NCBI RefSeq assembly: GCF_048006345.1
Contig: NZ_CP180351.1
Span: 1,054,001-1,118,000 of the forward strand
Direction: 5' to 3'
DNA length: 64,000 bases
Source: Marivita sp030148515
GTDB lineage: Bacteria > Pseudomonadota > Alphaproteobacteria > Rhodobacterales > Rhodobacteraceae
Each line of letters starts with the position of its first letter. The stretch's first letter is position 1. Both the position numbers and the translations under genes were made by a program. A model generated the notes under the pieces. It ran no database searches. It had not been told where the DNA came from and saw only the letters and a list, made by a program, of their open reading frames with translations. Of the stretch, positions 43,365 through 51,985 are shown piece by piece.

Positions 43365-43869
43365 TGGCCAGTACCGCCTTCATCGTGGTTTCGAACCAGC
43401 CGCGCGGGAAGCGTGTGTCAAACGCCCAGATGAACACTGCCCAACCGGTCAACGCCATGGCCGCCGAGATCATGGTGATGAACACCGCATTCTTGCCACG
43501 TGCGAGGATCAGCATGCTGACCGCCAGAAACAGGAAGGTGGTCAGGGTGAAGCCAAGGCTGTCGATCAGGGCGACATAACCGATTGTGGTGATCAGAAGA
43601 CCAATCCGCCCGGTGCGGAAGTCGTCCATCGTAAACAGGTTTCCGAACCCCAGCGTGCCTTCGCCGCGGCTGAGCCAGATGGCGCAGCGAATGAAAAAGA
43701 TCGCGCACACAAACAGCAGGATGCCTCCGATCAAGAAGGTGCTGACCTGCGCCGTCCAGGGAGAGTTCCAGATCGTCATGAAGAAGTAGATCGTGAAGCC
43801 CACCGAAAGGATGGGGATGACAAGCTCTCCGCCAATCTGGCGTGGCGGTTTGTGATGCTCGGATGACAT
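43357..43869 (-). CDS. tctB: Tripartite tricarboxylate transporter small permease TctB
   Basis: A 170-residue membrane protein with four predicted helices (about 16-34, 47-66, 90-108 and 112-150) separated by a cytoplasmic loop, as usual for TctB, which is poorly conserved in sequence. Start at 43869, MSSEHHKPP. It lies between tctC and tctA in the order C-B-A. The 80 bases upstream of it contain no gene. Confidence 0.88.
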   Translation of the reverse strand: MSSEHHKPPRQIGGELVIPILSVGFTIYFFMTIWNSPWTAQVSTFLIGGILLFVCAIFFIRCAIWLSRGEGTLGFGNLFTMDDFRTGRIGLLITTIGYVALIDSLGFTLTTFLFLAVSMLILARGKNAVFITMISAAMALTGWAVFIWAFDTRFPRGWFETTMKAVLANG

Positions 43870-43949
43870 GATGTCTGCGTCCTGTATGCGGAGTGAGGTC
43901 CGGGAATGGACCGGCAGGCGCGGTGCGCTGCCGATCCGGTTGGCAGGTG

Positions 43950-44951
43950 TTACGCGCCGCTGAGCAGCGACTTGTAGCGCGCGCCCAGTTCGAGCATCGC
44001 AGCCTTTTCGGCCTCGCATTCCTCGACGCCCGCATAGACAAGGTATTCGGGCTGTCCCTTGGACGCGATATAGGCTTCCATCAGGGCCGGGTCTTCGTGG
44101 GTTTCCTTGAAGGTCCGTGTCAGGACCTCGAAGCGGTCCGGATAGTCATCGACCGCCTTCTTGTGGATGCCGAAGGCGCGGGTGGACAGCATTTCGGGCA
44201 GGTCCATGTCGTAGGCGTCGTTGATGCTCGGCGCATTGTCGAGCGCTTCGCCGACGATATTGTCTCCAAAGACAAGCAGCGTTTTCACCGCGTCGCCCGC
44301 CGCGATCACCGAACCCGATGTCAGGACCGAGAAATCGACTTCGCCCGTCACGGCACCGGCCACGGTGCCCTTGCCGCCTTGCAGCGGGATCAGGTTGAAA
44401 TCGAGCCCCAGCTTGTCACCCAACGCCAGCAATCCAATCGACGCGGGGTGCGCCATGCGGCTGGTGCCGACATTTAGCTTGCGGGTCTTCGCGGCCGCGA
44501 TGATGTCGTCCATCGTCTTCAGCGGGCTTTCCGCACCCACGAACAGACAGCAGGGGTCTTTGTCGACCTGACCGAAATAGATGTAGTCATTGATGTCGAA
44601 GCTTGGGGCCTGCATTGCCCAGTTCAGCACTTCCGGTCCGATATTGCCGAAGAGCAGGTTGTAGGCATCTGGCTCGGCCTTACCCATGTAGATTTCATAG
44701 CCCACGCGGCCGGATGCACCGGGATAGAAGCTGGGCTCAAATTCAACGCCAAGGCGGGTTTTCCAGACGCTCGAGAATGCGCGGAAGTTGCGGTCTGCAC
44801 CGCCGCCTTCGGCGGTGGGGATGTAAACGCTGAAGTTCCGCTCGGGGAATGTGCTGGCACGCAAGAGGCCGGGTGTGGCCAGCGTGAGCGTAGCAGCAGC
44901 GGCGCCTGTTCCCAGCAGGGCGCGGCGGGTGATCGTTGGTTTCATGGACAT
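43950..44951 (-). CDS. tctC: Tripartite tricarboxylate transporter substrate-binding protein TctC, Tat-type signal
   Basis: A 333-residue periplasmic receptor. The N-terminus MSMKPTITRRALLGTGAAAATLTLATPGLLRA has a twin-arginine TRRALLG motif and a hydrophobic stretch, suggesting Tat export. The TctC core is clear: VYIPTAEGGGADRNFRAFSS, NLLFGNIGPEVLNWAM, SRMAHPASIGLLALGD and VAGAVTGEVDFSVLTSGSV. The ligand may be a carboxylate. GGGAGG precedes the ATG at 44951. It heads the TTT module, 79 bases after the TSUP gene. Confidence 0.9.
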   Translation of the reverse strand: MSMKPTITRRALLGTGAAAATLTLATPGLLRASTFPERNFSVYIPTAEGGGADRNFRAFSSVWKTRLGVEFEPSFYPGASGRVGYEIYMGKAEPDAYNLLFGNIGPEVLNWAMQAPSFDINDYIYFGQVDKDPCCLFVGAESPLKTMDDIIAAAKTRKLNVGTSRMAHPASIGLLALGDKLGLDFNLIPLQGGKGTVAGAVTGEVDFSVLTSGSVIAAGDAVKTLLVFGDNIVGEALDNAPSINDAYDMDLPEMLSTRAFGIHKKAVDDYPDRFEVLTRTFKETHEDPALMEAYIASKGQPEYLVYAGVEECEAEKAAMLELGARYKSLLSGA

Positions 44952-45030
44952 GGTTTCCTCCCGTTTTCATGTTCAAGTTCACACGCGCTGATGATGGTCG
45001 CCCGCAAAGATCGCGCAGTGTCTTTGCAGG

Positions 45031-45816
45031 TTAGTCACGTCCTCCAGTCGGCAGTTGTGCCGTATCCGAAAAAAAGATGTCGACGACCCCAGCATAGATC
45101 AGTCGCGCCGCCAGCAACGTTAGAATGACGTTCAGAACGATGCGGAACCGCCGGTCGTCGATCTTGGCCAGCATCACACGTCCAGCCAGCGTGCCCAGCA
45201 CGCCAGCGACGATCAGCAGGATGATCAGCCCGGCCCAGATGCTGAACGCAAAACCCAGAATGCCGAAGGCAACGGTCTTGAGTAGGTGCTGCAGCGTCAT
45301 GAACATCGCATGGGTGGCGACATGGGCATGACGATCAAGATCCTGTGCTTTGACATAGGTTGCCACGAACGGCCCGGTGCCACCGAAGAACATCGTCAGA
45401 AAACTGGAAAACACGCCCGTGACCACGCCGGACCTCTTCAGAAAGGCAGGTGGCTTGGCAATGACGGACCACAGGATGAAAAGACCGACACCGATCTGGA
45501 TCCAGCCTGCCTCGAGCTGCACCACAAGAGACCCGCCGAGAACGATGCCGATCAACGCCCCGATTGCGAACGGCCCCAGAAGGTCAAAGCGCATGTAGCG
45601 CGTCATGATTGCGGCGCGTCCTGCGTTGGACCCGAGTTGCACCAACCCATGCACCGGAACGATGGCCGCTGCGGGCAGAAGCGTCGCCAACACCGCCAGC
45701 ATCACGGCGCCGCCGCCGATGCCAAAGGCGATGGTGATAAACGAACTGGCAAAGCTGACAGCAAGCAGCGCGCTTGCTGTCGGCCATCCCAATCCTGCGT
45801 GCCAAATCTCCATCAT
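45031..45816 (-). CDS. TauE/SafE (TSUP) family permease
   Basis: A 261-residue membrane protein with seven to eight helices (roughly residues 12-40, 43-58, 70-90, 93-115, 123-145, 165-185, 190-215 and 230-250). ASSFITIAFGIGGGAVMLAVLATLLPAAAIVPVHGLVQLGSN is the TauE/SafE repeat. The family exports sulfite, sulfoacetate or other small anions. It starts one base after the previous gene stop, so it is tightly coupled to the Pht5-like gene. Confidence 0.87.
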   Translation of the reverse strand: MMEIWHAGLGWPTASALLAVSFASSFITIAFGIGGGAVMLAVLATLLPAAAIVPVHGLVQLGSNAGRAAIMTRYMRFDLLGPFAIGALIGIVLGGSLVVQLEAGWIQIGVGLFILWSVIAKPPAFLKRSGVVTGVFSSFLTMFFGGTGPFVATYVKAQDLDRHAHVATHAMFMTLQHLLKTVAFGILGFAFSIWAGLIILLIVAGVLGTLAGRVMLAKIDDRRFRIVLNVILTLLAARLIYAGVVDIFFSDTAQLPTGGRD

Positions 45817-45817
45817 C

Positions 45818-46810
45818 TCAGGTATCCAGAACCGATGGGTGGAACAGGCTTTCCGGCGCAACCGGACCGGCAGCGAGGTGTTGATCCAGCGAATAGCGGC
45901 AGATCGCCTCGATCTCGGCCATGTTGGCGGCGCAGCCATAGCTCCAGTAATCAGGCCCCATGCTGGCCAGCGTCCGCTCCATCGCGGAATTGAGCCAGGG
46001 CAATGTCATGCGGTTGGCATTGCCAAGCCAGACCGAGCGCAGCCGTGCCATGGCAATGTCTCGGGATTGCACGAAGGCGTCATAAAGCGCGCGGGGCAGA
46101 TCGGGGTATTGCTCGGCCACGCTCTTGCGGATGCCGATCAGGTGCATGATCGGGAAGAACCCGGTCTTGGCGTAATAGGCTTGCTCTGCTGCTTCAAAAT
46201 CGGGGATCAGGCGCACGAGGTCCGGGTTGCCGTCCAGAAACGCCTGCGGTGGCTTGGGGGCAAGCAACCCGTCGATCTCTCCACGCAGGAGCATATCCTG
46301 AAGCGTGTCGCCTTCGGTGATCGGCTCGACCACCATGCCTTCGGGCAGCGCCAGTTCCAGCCGTTCGCGCCGCACACCTTCATCCAGAGCGCCTGTGCGC
46401 CAGTGGATGTCGTCACAGGCCACACCGTATTCATCCGCCAGAATACCCCGCATCCAAAGCGCGGCGGTCATCTGGTATTCCGGTACCCCAATTCGGCGAC
46501 CAGCAAAATCGGCTGGGCTTTCGATGCCGGAACCGGCGCGGGCAAAGAACCCGCTGTGCCGAAACGCGCGGCTGACGAATGCGGGGATCGCGGTGTAGTC
46601 CGACCCGCCGCGCGACAGTTGCAGGACATAGCTGGACACCGACATTTCGGTGATATCGAACCGCGCTTCCTGCACCGCCCAAGGGAACAGCTTGGAGGTC
46701 GGGTGGATATGGCTTTCGAGCGTGACGCCGGGCACCGTGACGCGCCCCTCATGCAACGCCATAACGCGGTCATGGTCCCAGGTCGCCAGTGTCAGTGTCA
46801 GATGACTCAC
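45818..46810 (-). CDS. 4,5-dihydroxyphthalate decarboxylase-like protein (Pht5 family)
   Basis: A 330-residue protein without a signal peptide. LTLTLATWDHDRVMALHEGRVTVPGVTLE, FDITEMSVSSYVLQLSRG, AIPAFVSRAFRHSGFFARAGSGI, RIGVPEYQMTAALWMRGILADEYGV and TGFFPIMHLIGIR match the Pht5 group, a periplasmic-binding-protein-like fold that includes 4,5-dihydroxyphthalate decarboxylase. Start is GTG at 46810 with GGAGG 10 bases upstream. It is coupled to an ABC transporter. It could be an enzyme or a cytoplasmic ligand-binding protein; I favour an enzyme or sensor. Confidence 0.78.
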   Translation of the reverse strand: MSHLTLTLATWDHDRVMALHEGRVTVPGVTLESHIHPTSKLFPWAVQEARFDITEMSVSSYVLQLSRGGSDYTAIPAFVSRAFRHSGFFARAGSGIESPADFAGRRIGVPEYQMTAALWMRGILADEYGVACDDIHWRTGALDEGVRRERLELALPEGMVVEPITEGDTLQDMLLRGEIDGLLAPKPPQAFLDGNPDLVRLIPDFEAAEQAYYAKTGFFPIMHLIGIRKSVAEQYPDLPRALYDAFVQSRDIAMARLRSVWLGNANRMTLPWLNSAMERTLASMGPDYWSYGCAANMAEIEAICRYSLDQHLAAGPVAPESLFHPSVLDT

Positions 46811-46832
46811 GCGGTTTGTGCCTCCATTCCGA

Positions 46833-47585
46833 TCACCGCTTTGCCGCGTAGTAGGACACGCGCCGTTCAAGGTAGGCGAGGAATTCCGAGATCGTGAACG
46901 CCAGCGCGAAGAGCACTATCAGAACCGCCCAGAAATGGCCCATCAGGAAGTTGGCCGAGTAGAGTTCGAACAAGGCGCCAAAGCCGACAATCGAGATCAG
47001 AAGCTGTCCGATGATCACGCCTTTGACCGCCCGGATGATGCCGATCCGCACACCGCCCAAGATCTCGGGCAGGGCGGCCCAGAAGTAGATCTTGAAGAAG
47101 GCGTCAGTTGGGGAGGCGCCAAAGCTGTGCGCCATTTCGACCAGCGATCGATTGATCTGCCGCACCCCGGCGCGCGAGTTCAGGATGATGATCCAGATCG
47201 CAAAAAGCGTGGTGGTGATGATGATCGACTTCATTCCAAAGCCGAACAGCACCATCAGAACCGGAACCAAAGCGGTCAGCGGTGCGCTCAGGAAAACGTT
47301 GACCCATGGCAGAAGCAATTCGTCCAGCAGGCGGCTTTTGCCCATCAGGATGCCCGTAGGGATGCCGATCACGATGGCGAAGAACACCCCGGCAAAGAAC
47401 GCATAGGCGGTCTCGAACAGCGCTTTCTGGAACGCGGCTGTTCCAAGGATTTCGAACAGCGTGCCCAGAACCGTGCTCAACGGTGGGACAAAGAATGTCA
47501 CGCCCGCCTGACCGACGATCTCCCACAGGAGACCCCATAGCAGGAGTGACGACATTCCGGGAAGGCGGTAACCAAATACGATCAT
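46833..47585 (-). CDS. ABC transporter permease (NMT1/taurine type), second
   Basis: A 250-residue permease with about six helices. ETAYAFFAGVFFAIVIGIPTGILMG near the start and the EAA-type loop EMAHSFGASPTDAFFKIYFWAALPEILGGVRIGI are typical of SsuC/TauC-like permeases. Start at 47585, 10 bases after the ATPase stop. It is one of two permeases in this importer. Confidence 0.88.
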   Translation of the reverse strand: MIVFGYRLPGMSSLLLWGLLWEIVGQAGVTFFVPPLSTVLGTLFEILGTAAFQKALFETAYAFFAGVFFAIVIGIPTGILMGKSRLLDELLLPWVNVFLSAPLTALVPVLMVLFGFGMKSIIITTTLFAIWIIILNSRAGVRQINRSLVEMAHSFGASPTDAFFKIYFWAALPEILGGVRIGIIRAVKGVIIGQLLISIVGFGALFELYSANFLMGHFWAVLIVLFALAFTISEFLAYLERRVSYYAAKR

Positions 47586-47595
47586 TCTGCCCGCC

Positions 47596-48396
47596 TCATT
47601 CCACGTAGGTTCTGAGCGACGCCCAGATTTCATCTACAATATCAAGGTATTCCGGGTCGCGCCGAATGTTGTCGACGCCTTTGCTGCGGAAATTCGACGG
47701 CCGGATGATCTCGGACACGCGGCTGGGGCGCGGCAGCAGGATCGCGATCTGGTCGGATACGTAGACGGCCTCTTCGATCGAGTGGGTCACGAAGATGAAG
47801 GTCTTGTTTTCGTTCTGCACCAGTTGCAGCAGATCTTCCTGAAACTTGCGGCGGGTCTGTTCATCGACGGCTGAAAACGGCTCGTCCATCAACAGCACTT
47901 GGGCGTCCACAGCCAAGGCGCGCGCCAGACCCACGCGCTGGCGCATCCCTCCGGACAATTCGTGCGGATAGGCGTTTTCGAATCCGGCTAGGCCGACTTC
48001 CTTGATGTATTTTTCGGCGCGCGCCTCACGCTCAGAGGCTGCCACCCCCCGCATTTCCAACCCAAACGCCACATTGCGCAACACGGTGGCCCAAGGCAGC
48101 AGCGCGAAGTCCTGAAACACGAAGGCACGGTCGGGGCCGGGGCCTGTGACCTTTTTCCCGTTCACCTCGACCTCGCCTGAGGAGGGTTTCAGCAGGCCAG
48201 CGATGATCTTGAGCAACGTGGTCTTGCCGCAGCCAGACGGTCCCAGCAACGACGTGAGTTGACCGCGCGGGAACTCCAAGGACATGTTCCGCAGCGCCTC
48301 GACATCTCCGTAATTCTTGGAGATGTTCCGAGCGGAAACCGCGCTTTCGAACGAGGCGGAAGCGGCTGGCGTGATCGTTTCCTTAGTTTGAGACAT
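47596..48396 (-). CDS. ABC transporter ATP-binding protein (NMT1/taurine type)
   Basis: A 266-residue ATPase. Walker A LLGPSGCGKTTLLKI, Q-loop FVFQDFALLPW, signature ELSGGMRQRVGLARAL, Walker B VLLMDEPFSAVDE and H-loop FVTHSIEEA are complete. I use the ATG at 48396; an in-frame GTG lies two codons earlier. Its start overlaps the first permease by 14 bases. It energises the importer together with both permeases. Confidence 0.92.
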   Translation of the reverse strand: MSQTKETITPAASASFESAVSARNISKNYGDVEALRNMSLEFPRGQLTSLLGPSGCGKTTLLKIIAGLLKPSSGEVEVNGKKVTGPGPDRAFVFQDFALLPWATVLRNVAFGLEMRGVAASEREARAEKYIKEVGLAGFENAYPHELSGGMRQRVGLARALAVDAQVLLMDEPFSAVDEQTRRKFQEDLLQLVQNENKTFIFVTHSIEEAVYVSDQIAILLPRPSRVSEIIRPSNFRSKGVDNIRRDPEYLDIVDEIWASLRTYVE

Positions 48397-49144
48397 AGTC
48401 ACGTTGGTTTCCTTTGAAGAGAGTGGTCTCGACCTTTTCGAGCAGGTTCAGAAACAGAACCGCGAGCAGGATGATCGAGAAGATGGCGGCGTACATGCTG
48501 GGGTAATCCGCGATAGAGCGGCTGTAAGTGATGATGTCGCCGACGCCTGTGGGTGTGATTTTCAACTCGGACAGGATCGCGCCGATAAAACCCGCTGAGA
48601 TGCCAAGCCGCAGGCCCGCAAAGATCACCGGGGATGCGGCGGGAATGACGATACGCAGGATGATCGCGGTTTCAGAGGCAAGGAATGACCGCCCCATTTC
48701 CTTGAACGATTCCGGTGTGTTGCGTACCGCACCCGATGTGTTCAGCACAATCACCGGCATCGCCATGATGCAGACGACCAGTACCTTGGAGGTCAGACCA
48801 ATTCCGTATGCCAAGACCAGCAGCGGGATCAGTGCGGCCAAAGGCGCGGCCTGCATGACGATGAAGATGGGCGAGAACAGCCAGTCGAACGTGTTGCTCA
48901 GGCCAACCCACAGGCCGATGGCGATGCCCAGAACGGCGGAAATCGCGACGCCGATGGCCAGCGGTTTCAGGGTTTCGGCATAGGCTTCGAAGATACTGCC
49001 ATCCAGCGTCATCGCCAGAAGCGCGCTCATGGATTCGAGGAAAGTCGGAAAGGCGAAGCTGACAGGCACACGGCCTGCGATCTCCCATGCGCCGAACAGG
49101 ATCACGGCAGAGAGCAGCTTGAGAAGCAGGGCGCGGTTTGGCAT
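48383..49144 (-). CDS. ABC transporter permease (NMT1/taurine type), first
   Basis: A 253-residue permease with about six helices and the EAA-loop EMGRSFLASETAIILRIVIPAASPVIFAGLRLGI. Start at 49144 (MPNRALL); an alternative start lies eight codons upstream at 49168. It pairs with the permease at 46833-47585 to form a heterodimer. Confidence 0.87.
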   Translation of the reverse strand: MPNRALLLKLLSAVILFGAWEIAGRVPVSFAFPTFLESMSALLAMTLDGSIFEAYAETLKPLAIGVAISAVLGIAIGLWVGLSNTFDWLFSPIFIVMQAAPLAALIPLLVLAYGIGLTSKVLVVCIMAMPVIVLNTSGAVRNTPESFKEMGRSFLASETAIILRIVIPAASPVIFAGLRLGISAGFIGAILSELKITPTGVGDIITYSRSIADYPSMYAAIFSIILLAVLFLNLLEKVETTLFKGNQRDYVSN

Positions 49145-49217
49145 TTGGCGGAGTCTTTCAGACTGCAAAGAGACAGATCCGCTGCGCGAAGGACCCGCGC
49201 AGCGGCAGCACAGAGGC

Positions 49218-50195
49218 TTACTTCATCGCGGCATCAAGCGGGGCGAGATACCAGAAGTCTTCGATGTTCAACTGGTCCGGTGTGCCTTCAAGCTGACCGG
49301 CGGCCGAATACCACTCCATGTCGGCCATCGCGGCTTTGCGGCCACCGCCATTGGGATCGTAAAGGCCACCTTCGACCGCATCCGCATAGAACCCGTCGAG
49401 TTCAGCAAGGATCTCGGCCGGAAGCTGGCCGATGGGGCCGTCCGGATTGGTCTCGCGGCGGATGATCGTCGGATCCTTGGCCATGTCCTGCCAGACGCTG
49501 ACCAGCGCATTGACGAAGATCGAAACGTCTTCTTCGTTTTCCTGAATCCAGTTCAGGTTTCCGAAGAGTGCTTCGTCGCTTGCATCAACTTCAAACATCT
49601 CCAGAACGTTGAAGTTTCCACCAGCTTCGCTGCGCATCAGCTTGTTCTTGTTGGACAAATCGATTATGGTTGCATCTGCGCGCCCACCCAGAAGGGCCGC
49701 CACTCGGTTTGAAGACCCCGGCACGTAGGACCGTTCGCCAAAGGTGATGCCGACACGCTCTTCGATCACGTTCGCAATCGAGTCCGTGCCGCCGCCACGC
49801 GAATGCAGCAGGATCGGTTCGCCGTTCAGATCCTCAAGCGAGCTGTATTTCTTGGTCGTGACCGGAAAAAACTTGAGTTTGGACAGCTGGAAAATGATCC
49901 GCAGCGGCGCCTTGGAGCGCTGCATTGCCGCATAAGGCGTGCCAAAGCCGATATCCATCTGGCCGCTCAGCACGGATTGGATGGCAAGCTCTTCGTCCGA
50001 GAACGCGGTCCATTCATAGTCCAGACCATTGGCCTTGGCCCGGTCCAGCGCCACGAAGAACGCCGCAAGCTCGTCTGACGGGGTTTCCGCAAGCGCGATG
50101 CGGATTTTCTCGGCCTGTGCCGGTCCGGCACTGAGGCCGATGGCAGAGGGCAGTACCAGAGCCGCGACGGCGGCTGCCTTTAGAAAACGAAACAT
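49218..50195 (-). CDS. ABC transporter substrate-binding protein (NMT1/SsuA type)
   Basis: A 325-residue periplasmic protein with a Sec signal (MFRFLKAAAVAALVLPSAIG ... cleavage after AQA). The core IRIALAETPSDELAAFFVAL and LSGQMDIGFGTPYAAM, with GGRADATIIDL, are NMT1-like; relatives bind alkanesulfonates, thiamine precursors or aromatic acids. GGGAGGAG precedes the ATG at 50195. It follows the GntR gene and heads the importer genes. Confidence 0.87.
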   Translation of the reverse strand: MFRFLKAAAVAALVLPSAIGLSAGPAQAEKIRIALAETPSDELAAFFVALDRAKANGLDYEWTAFSDEELAIQSVLSGQMDIGFGTPYAAMQRSKAPLRIIFQLSKLKFFPVTTKKYSSLEDLNGEPILLHSRGGGTDSIANVIEERVGITFGERSYVPGSSNRVAALLGGRADATIIDLSNKNKLMRSEAGGNFNVLEMFEVDASDEALFGNLNWIQENEEDVSIFVNALVSVWQDMAKDPTIIRRETNPDGPIGQLPAEILAELDGFYADAVEGGLYDPNGGGRKAAMADMEWYSAAGQLEGTPDQLNIEDFWYLAPLDAAMK

Positions 50196-50279
50196 GTGTC
50201 TCCTCCCTGAGATCGTGTTGATCGTCGTCATGTGCGGGGCGTTTTTGTTGTTTCTGTCCCGCGGGTTGTGCTCTTGTCT

Positions 50280-50963
50280 TCAGGCCTCCCCAAACAATCT
50301 TGCAGAGACCGAACCGAGATGTGCGCGCATGGCCTCCTGAGCGGCCTTGGGGTCGCGCGCCTCGATGGCTGCGACAATGGCGTCATGTTCGGCAAAGCTC
50401 GAATGGGTGCGCGGCGGACGTTCTGACGTGCGAATGACCATGTTCCACGCAACGGCGCGTCGAACGGCGTTCAGATGGTCGAACAAGGACAGCAACAGCA
50501 CGTTGTCCGTCGCTTCGGCCAGAACGCGGTGAAAATTGTCATCCTGCGCTTCGTATTCGTCCCAGTTCGGTGCTTCGGTCGCGAGGTCACGGGATCGCTT
50601 GAGACGCCGAACCGCCTCTTCGGACGCGTGCAGGGCAGCTTCGCGGGCAATGGCTGGTTCCAGCGACAGGCGGGCCCGCATCAGTTGCACGGGTGTGACC
50701 TGTTGGCTGAGCAGTTTGAGGTTGCTTGGACCAGACGTGACATTGGGCGACGCGATGAACGTGCCTTTTCCGACGTGTCGCCAGATCGCTCCTTCGTGTT
50801 CCAGAGTGTCCAGCGCCTTGCGCAGTCGGGCACGGGTCACATCAAGGCGCACAATCAGATCCCGCTCTGATTCAAGGCGGTCACCGGGCTTGTATCCCCC
50901 TTCGGCAATGTAGGACCGCAGTTTGGAAACCACGTCATCCGCATCCACCGTGACAGAGTTCAT
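50280..50963 (-). CDS. GntR family regulator with FCD domain
   Basis: A 227-residue repressor-type regulator. The winged HTH is VVSKLRSYIAEGGYKPGDRLESERDLIVRLDVTRARLRKALDTLEHEGAI (about 10-60). The all-helical FCD ligand domain (about 90-225) has the metal-binding pattern D-x3-H in DDNFHRVLAEA and later His in SFAEHDAIV and AMRAHL. FCD regulators sense small carboxylates. It is the first gene of the minus arm, next to an inverted-repeat operator, so it probably controls both arms. Confidence 0.9.
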   Translation of the reverse strand: MNSVTVDADDVVSKLRSYIAEGGYKPGDRLESERDLIVRLDVTRARLRKALDTLEHEGAIWRHVGKGTFIASPNVTSGPSNLKLLSQQVTPVQLMRARLSLEPAIAREAALHASEEAVRRLKRSRDLATEAPNWDEYEAQDDNFHRVLAEATDNVLLLSLFDHLNAVRRAVAWNMVIRTSERPPRTHSSFAEHDAIVAAIEARDPKAAQEAMRAHLGSVSARLFGEA

Positions 50964-50983
50964 GAGCACGACTCGGCCCTCAC

Positions 50984-50997
50984 ATTGGTCAACCAAT
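50984..50997. promoter_or_regulatory. GntR-type inverted repeat in the divergent control region
   Basis: ATTGGT-CA-ACCAAT has 6-bp arms, matching the TnGT-ACnA form of FCD-family sites. It lies 21 bases before the gntR start, within the 186-bp region shared with the FAH gene. A partial second site, ACCAATTTGG, follows at 51002. Confidence 0.6.
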
Positions 50998-51149
50998 TTC
51001 CACCAATTTGGCGGTTCTGGTCTGACGGTAAGCCTAAATTGGGCGATCAATCAATGATTTTTCTTGCATTTCGCCGGGTGGTCTAGAATTGATTTACGCA
51101 TGGCGCTGAGCTAATCCACCCTAAGCCTTCAAAAAATCCGGAGAACCGC

Positions 51150-51836
51150 ATGACCCAATACGCAATCGAAACGCCGCCTGTCGTGGCACTTCCCGTGGCC
51201 GGGCAGGATACGATGTTTCCGGTCCGCCGGATTTACTGCATCGGTCGCAACTATGCGGCTCATGCGATCGAAATGGGTCATGATCCGGACCGCGAAGATC
51301 CGTTCTTCTTTCAGAAAAATCCCAACAATCTCAGTACGTCGGATGCCTTTCCTTATCCACCGCACACGTCGGATGTGCACCATGAGGCAGAAATGCTGGT
51401 GGCCTTGAAGACGGGTGGGACCAACATTCCGGTGTCGTCGGCGCTCGACCATGTGTTTGGCTACGGACTGGCGCTCGACATGACGCGGCGCGACCTGCAG
51501 GGAATCGCCAAAAAGGCAGGTCGCCCATGGGAGATCGGCAAGGCGTTCGAACAGTCTGCGCCCTGCGGACCGATTCACACCGTGGAAGAGGTGGGACATC
51601 TCGACCAGGGCCGCGTCGAGCTCAAGGTCAACGGCGAGGTGCGCCAGGAAGGCGACCTGAACCAGATGATCTGGAAGGTGCCGGAAATGATCTCGTACCT
51701 GTCCGAGTATTTTGAACTGGCCCCCGGTGATGTGATCCTGTCCGGCACGCCGTCCGGTGTGGGCCCGGTGGTGAAGGGTGACACGATGGAGCTGAGCATC
51801 GACGGATTGGGCAGCCTGACCGTTACCGTCATCTGA
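51150..51836 (+). CDS. FAH family hydrolase (fumarylpyruvate-hydrolase-like)
   Basis: A 228-residue FAH-fold protein. VRRIYCIGRNYAAHAIEMGHDPDREDPFFFQKNP is the opening of fumarylpyruvate hydrolases (NagK-like). The metal ligands are EAEMLVALKTGG (Glu) and GYGLALDMTRRDLQ (Asp), and GDVILSGTPSGVGPV is conserved near the C-terminus. Such enzymes split acylpyruvates into a carboxylate and pyruvate in aromatic breakdown. It is the first gene of the plus arm. Confidence 0.9.
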   Translation: MTQYAIETPPVVALPVAGQDTMFPVRRIYCIGRNYAAHAIEMGHDPDREDPFFFQKNPNNLSTSDAFPYPPHTSDVHHEAEMLVALKTGGTNIPVSSALDHVFGYGLALDMTRRDLQGIAKKAGRPWEIGKAFEQSAPCGPIHTVEEVGHLDQGRVELKVNGEVRQEGDLNQMIWKVPEMISYLSEYFELAPGDVILSGTPSGVGPVVKGDTMELSIDGLGSLTVTVI

Positions 51837-51985
51837 GAATGCCGCATAATTGATCGCTTGCGCATCCGCCGCCGACAACCCGGCAGCGGATGCTGGCGTG
51901 TTTTCGAATGATGGGTATTCTGCGGCCAGACGGACCGACCGGCACCCAACGACCGGACCGGCCGCAATCAAGGGAGAATTTTGCA

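Noticed and set aside
46833..50195. Taurine or alkanesulfonate importer (tauABC/ssuABC)
   Set aside because: No sulfonate oxygenase is nearby, and there are two permeases; only the broad NMT1-type class is supported.
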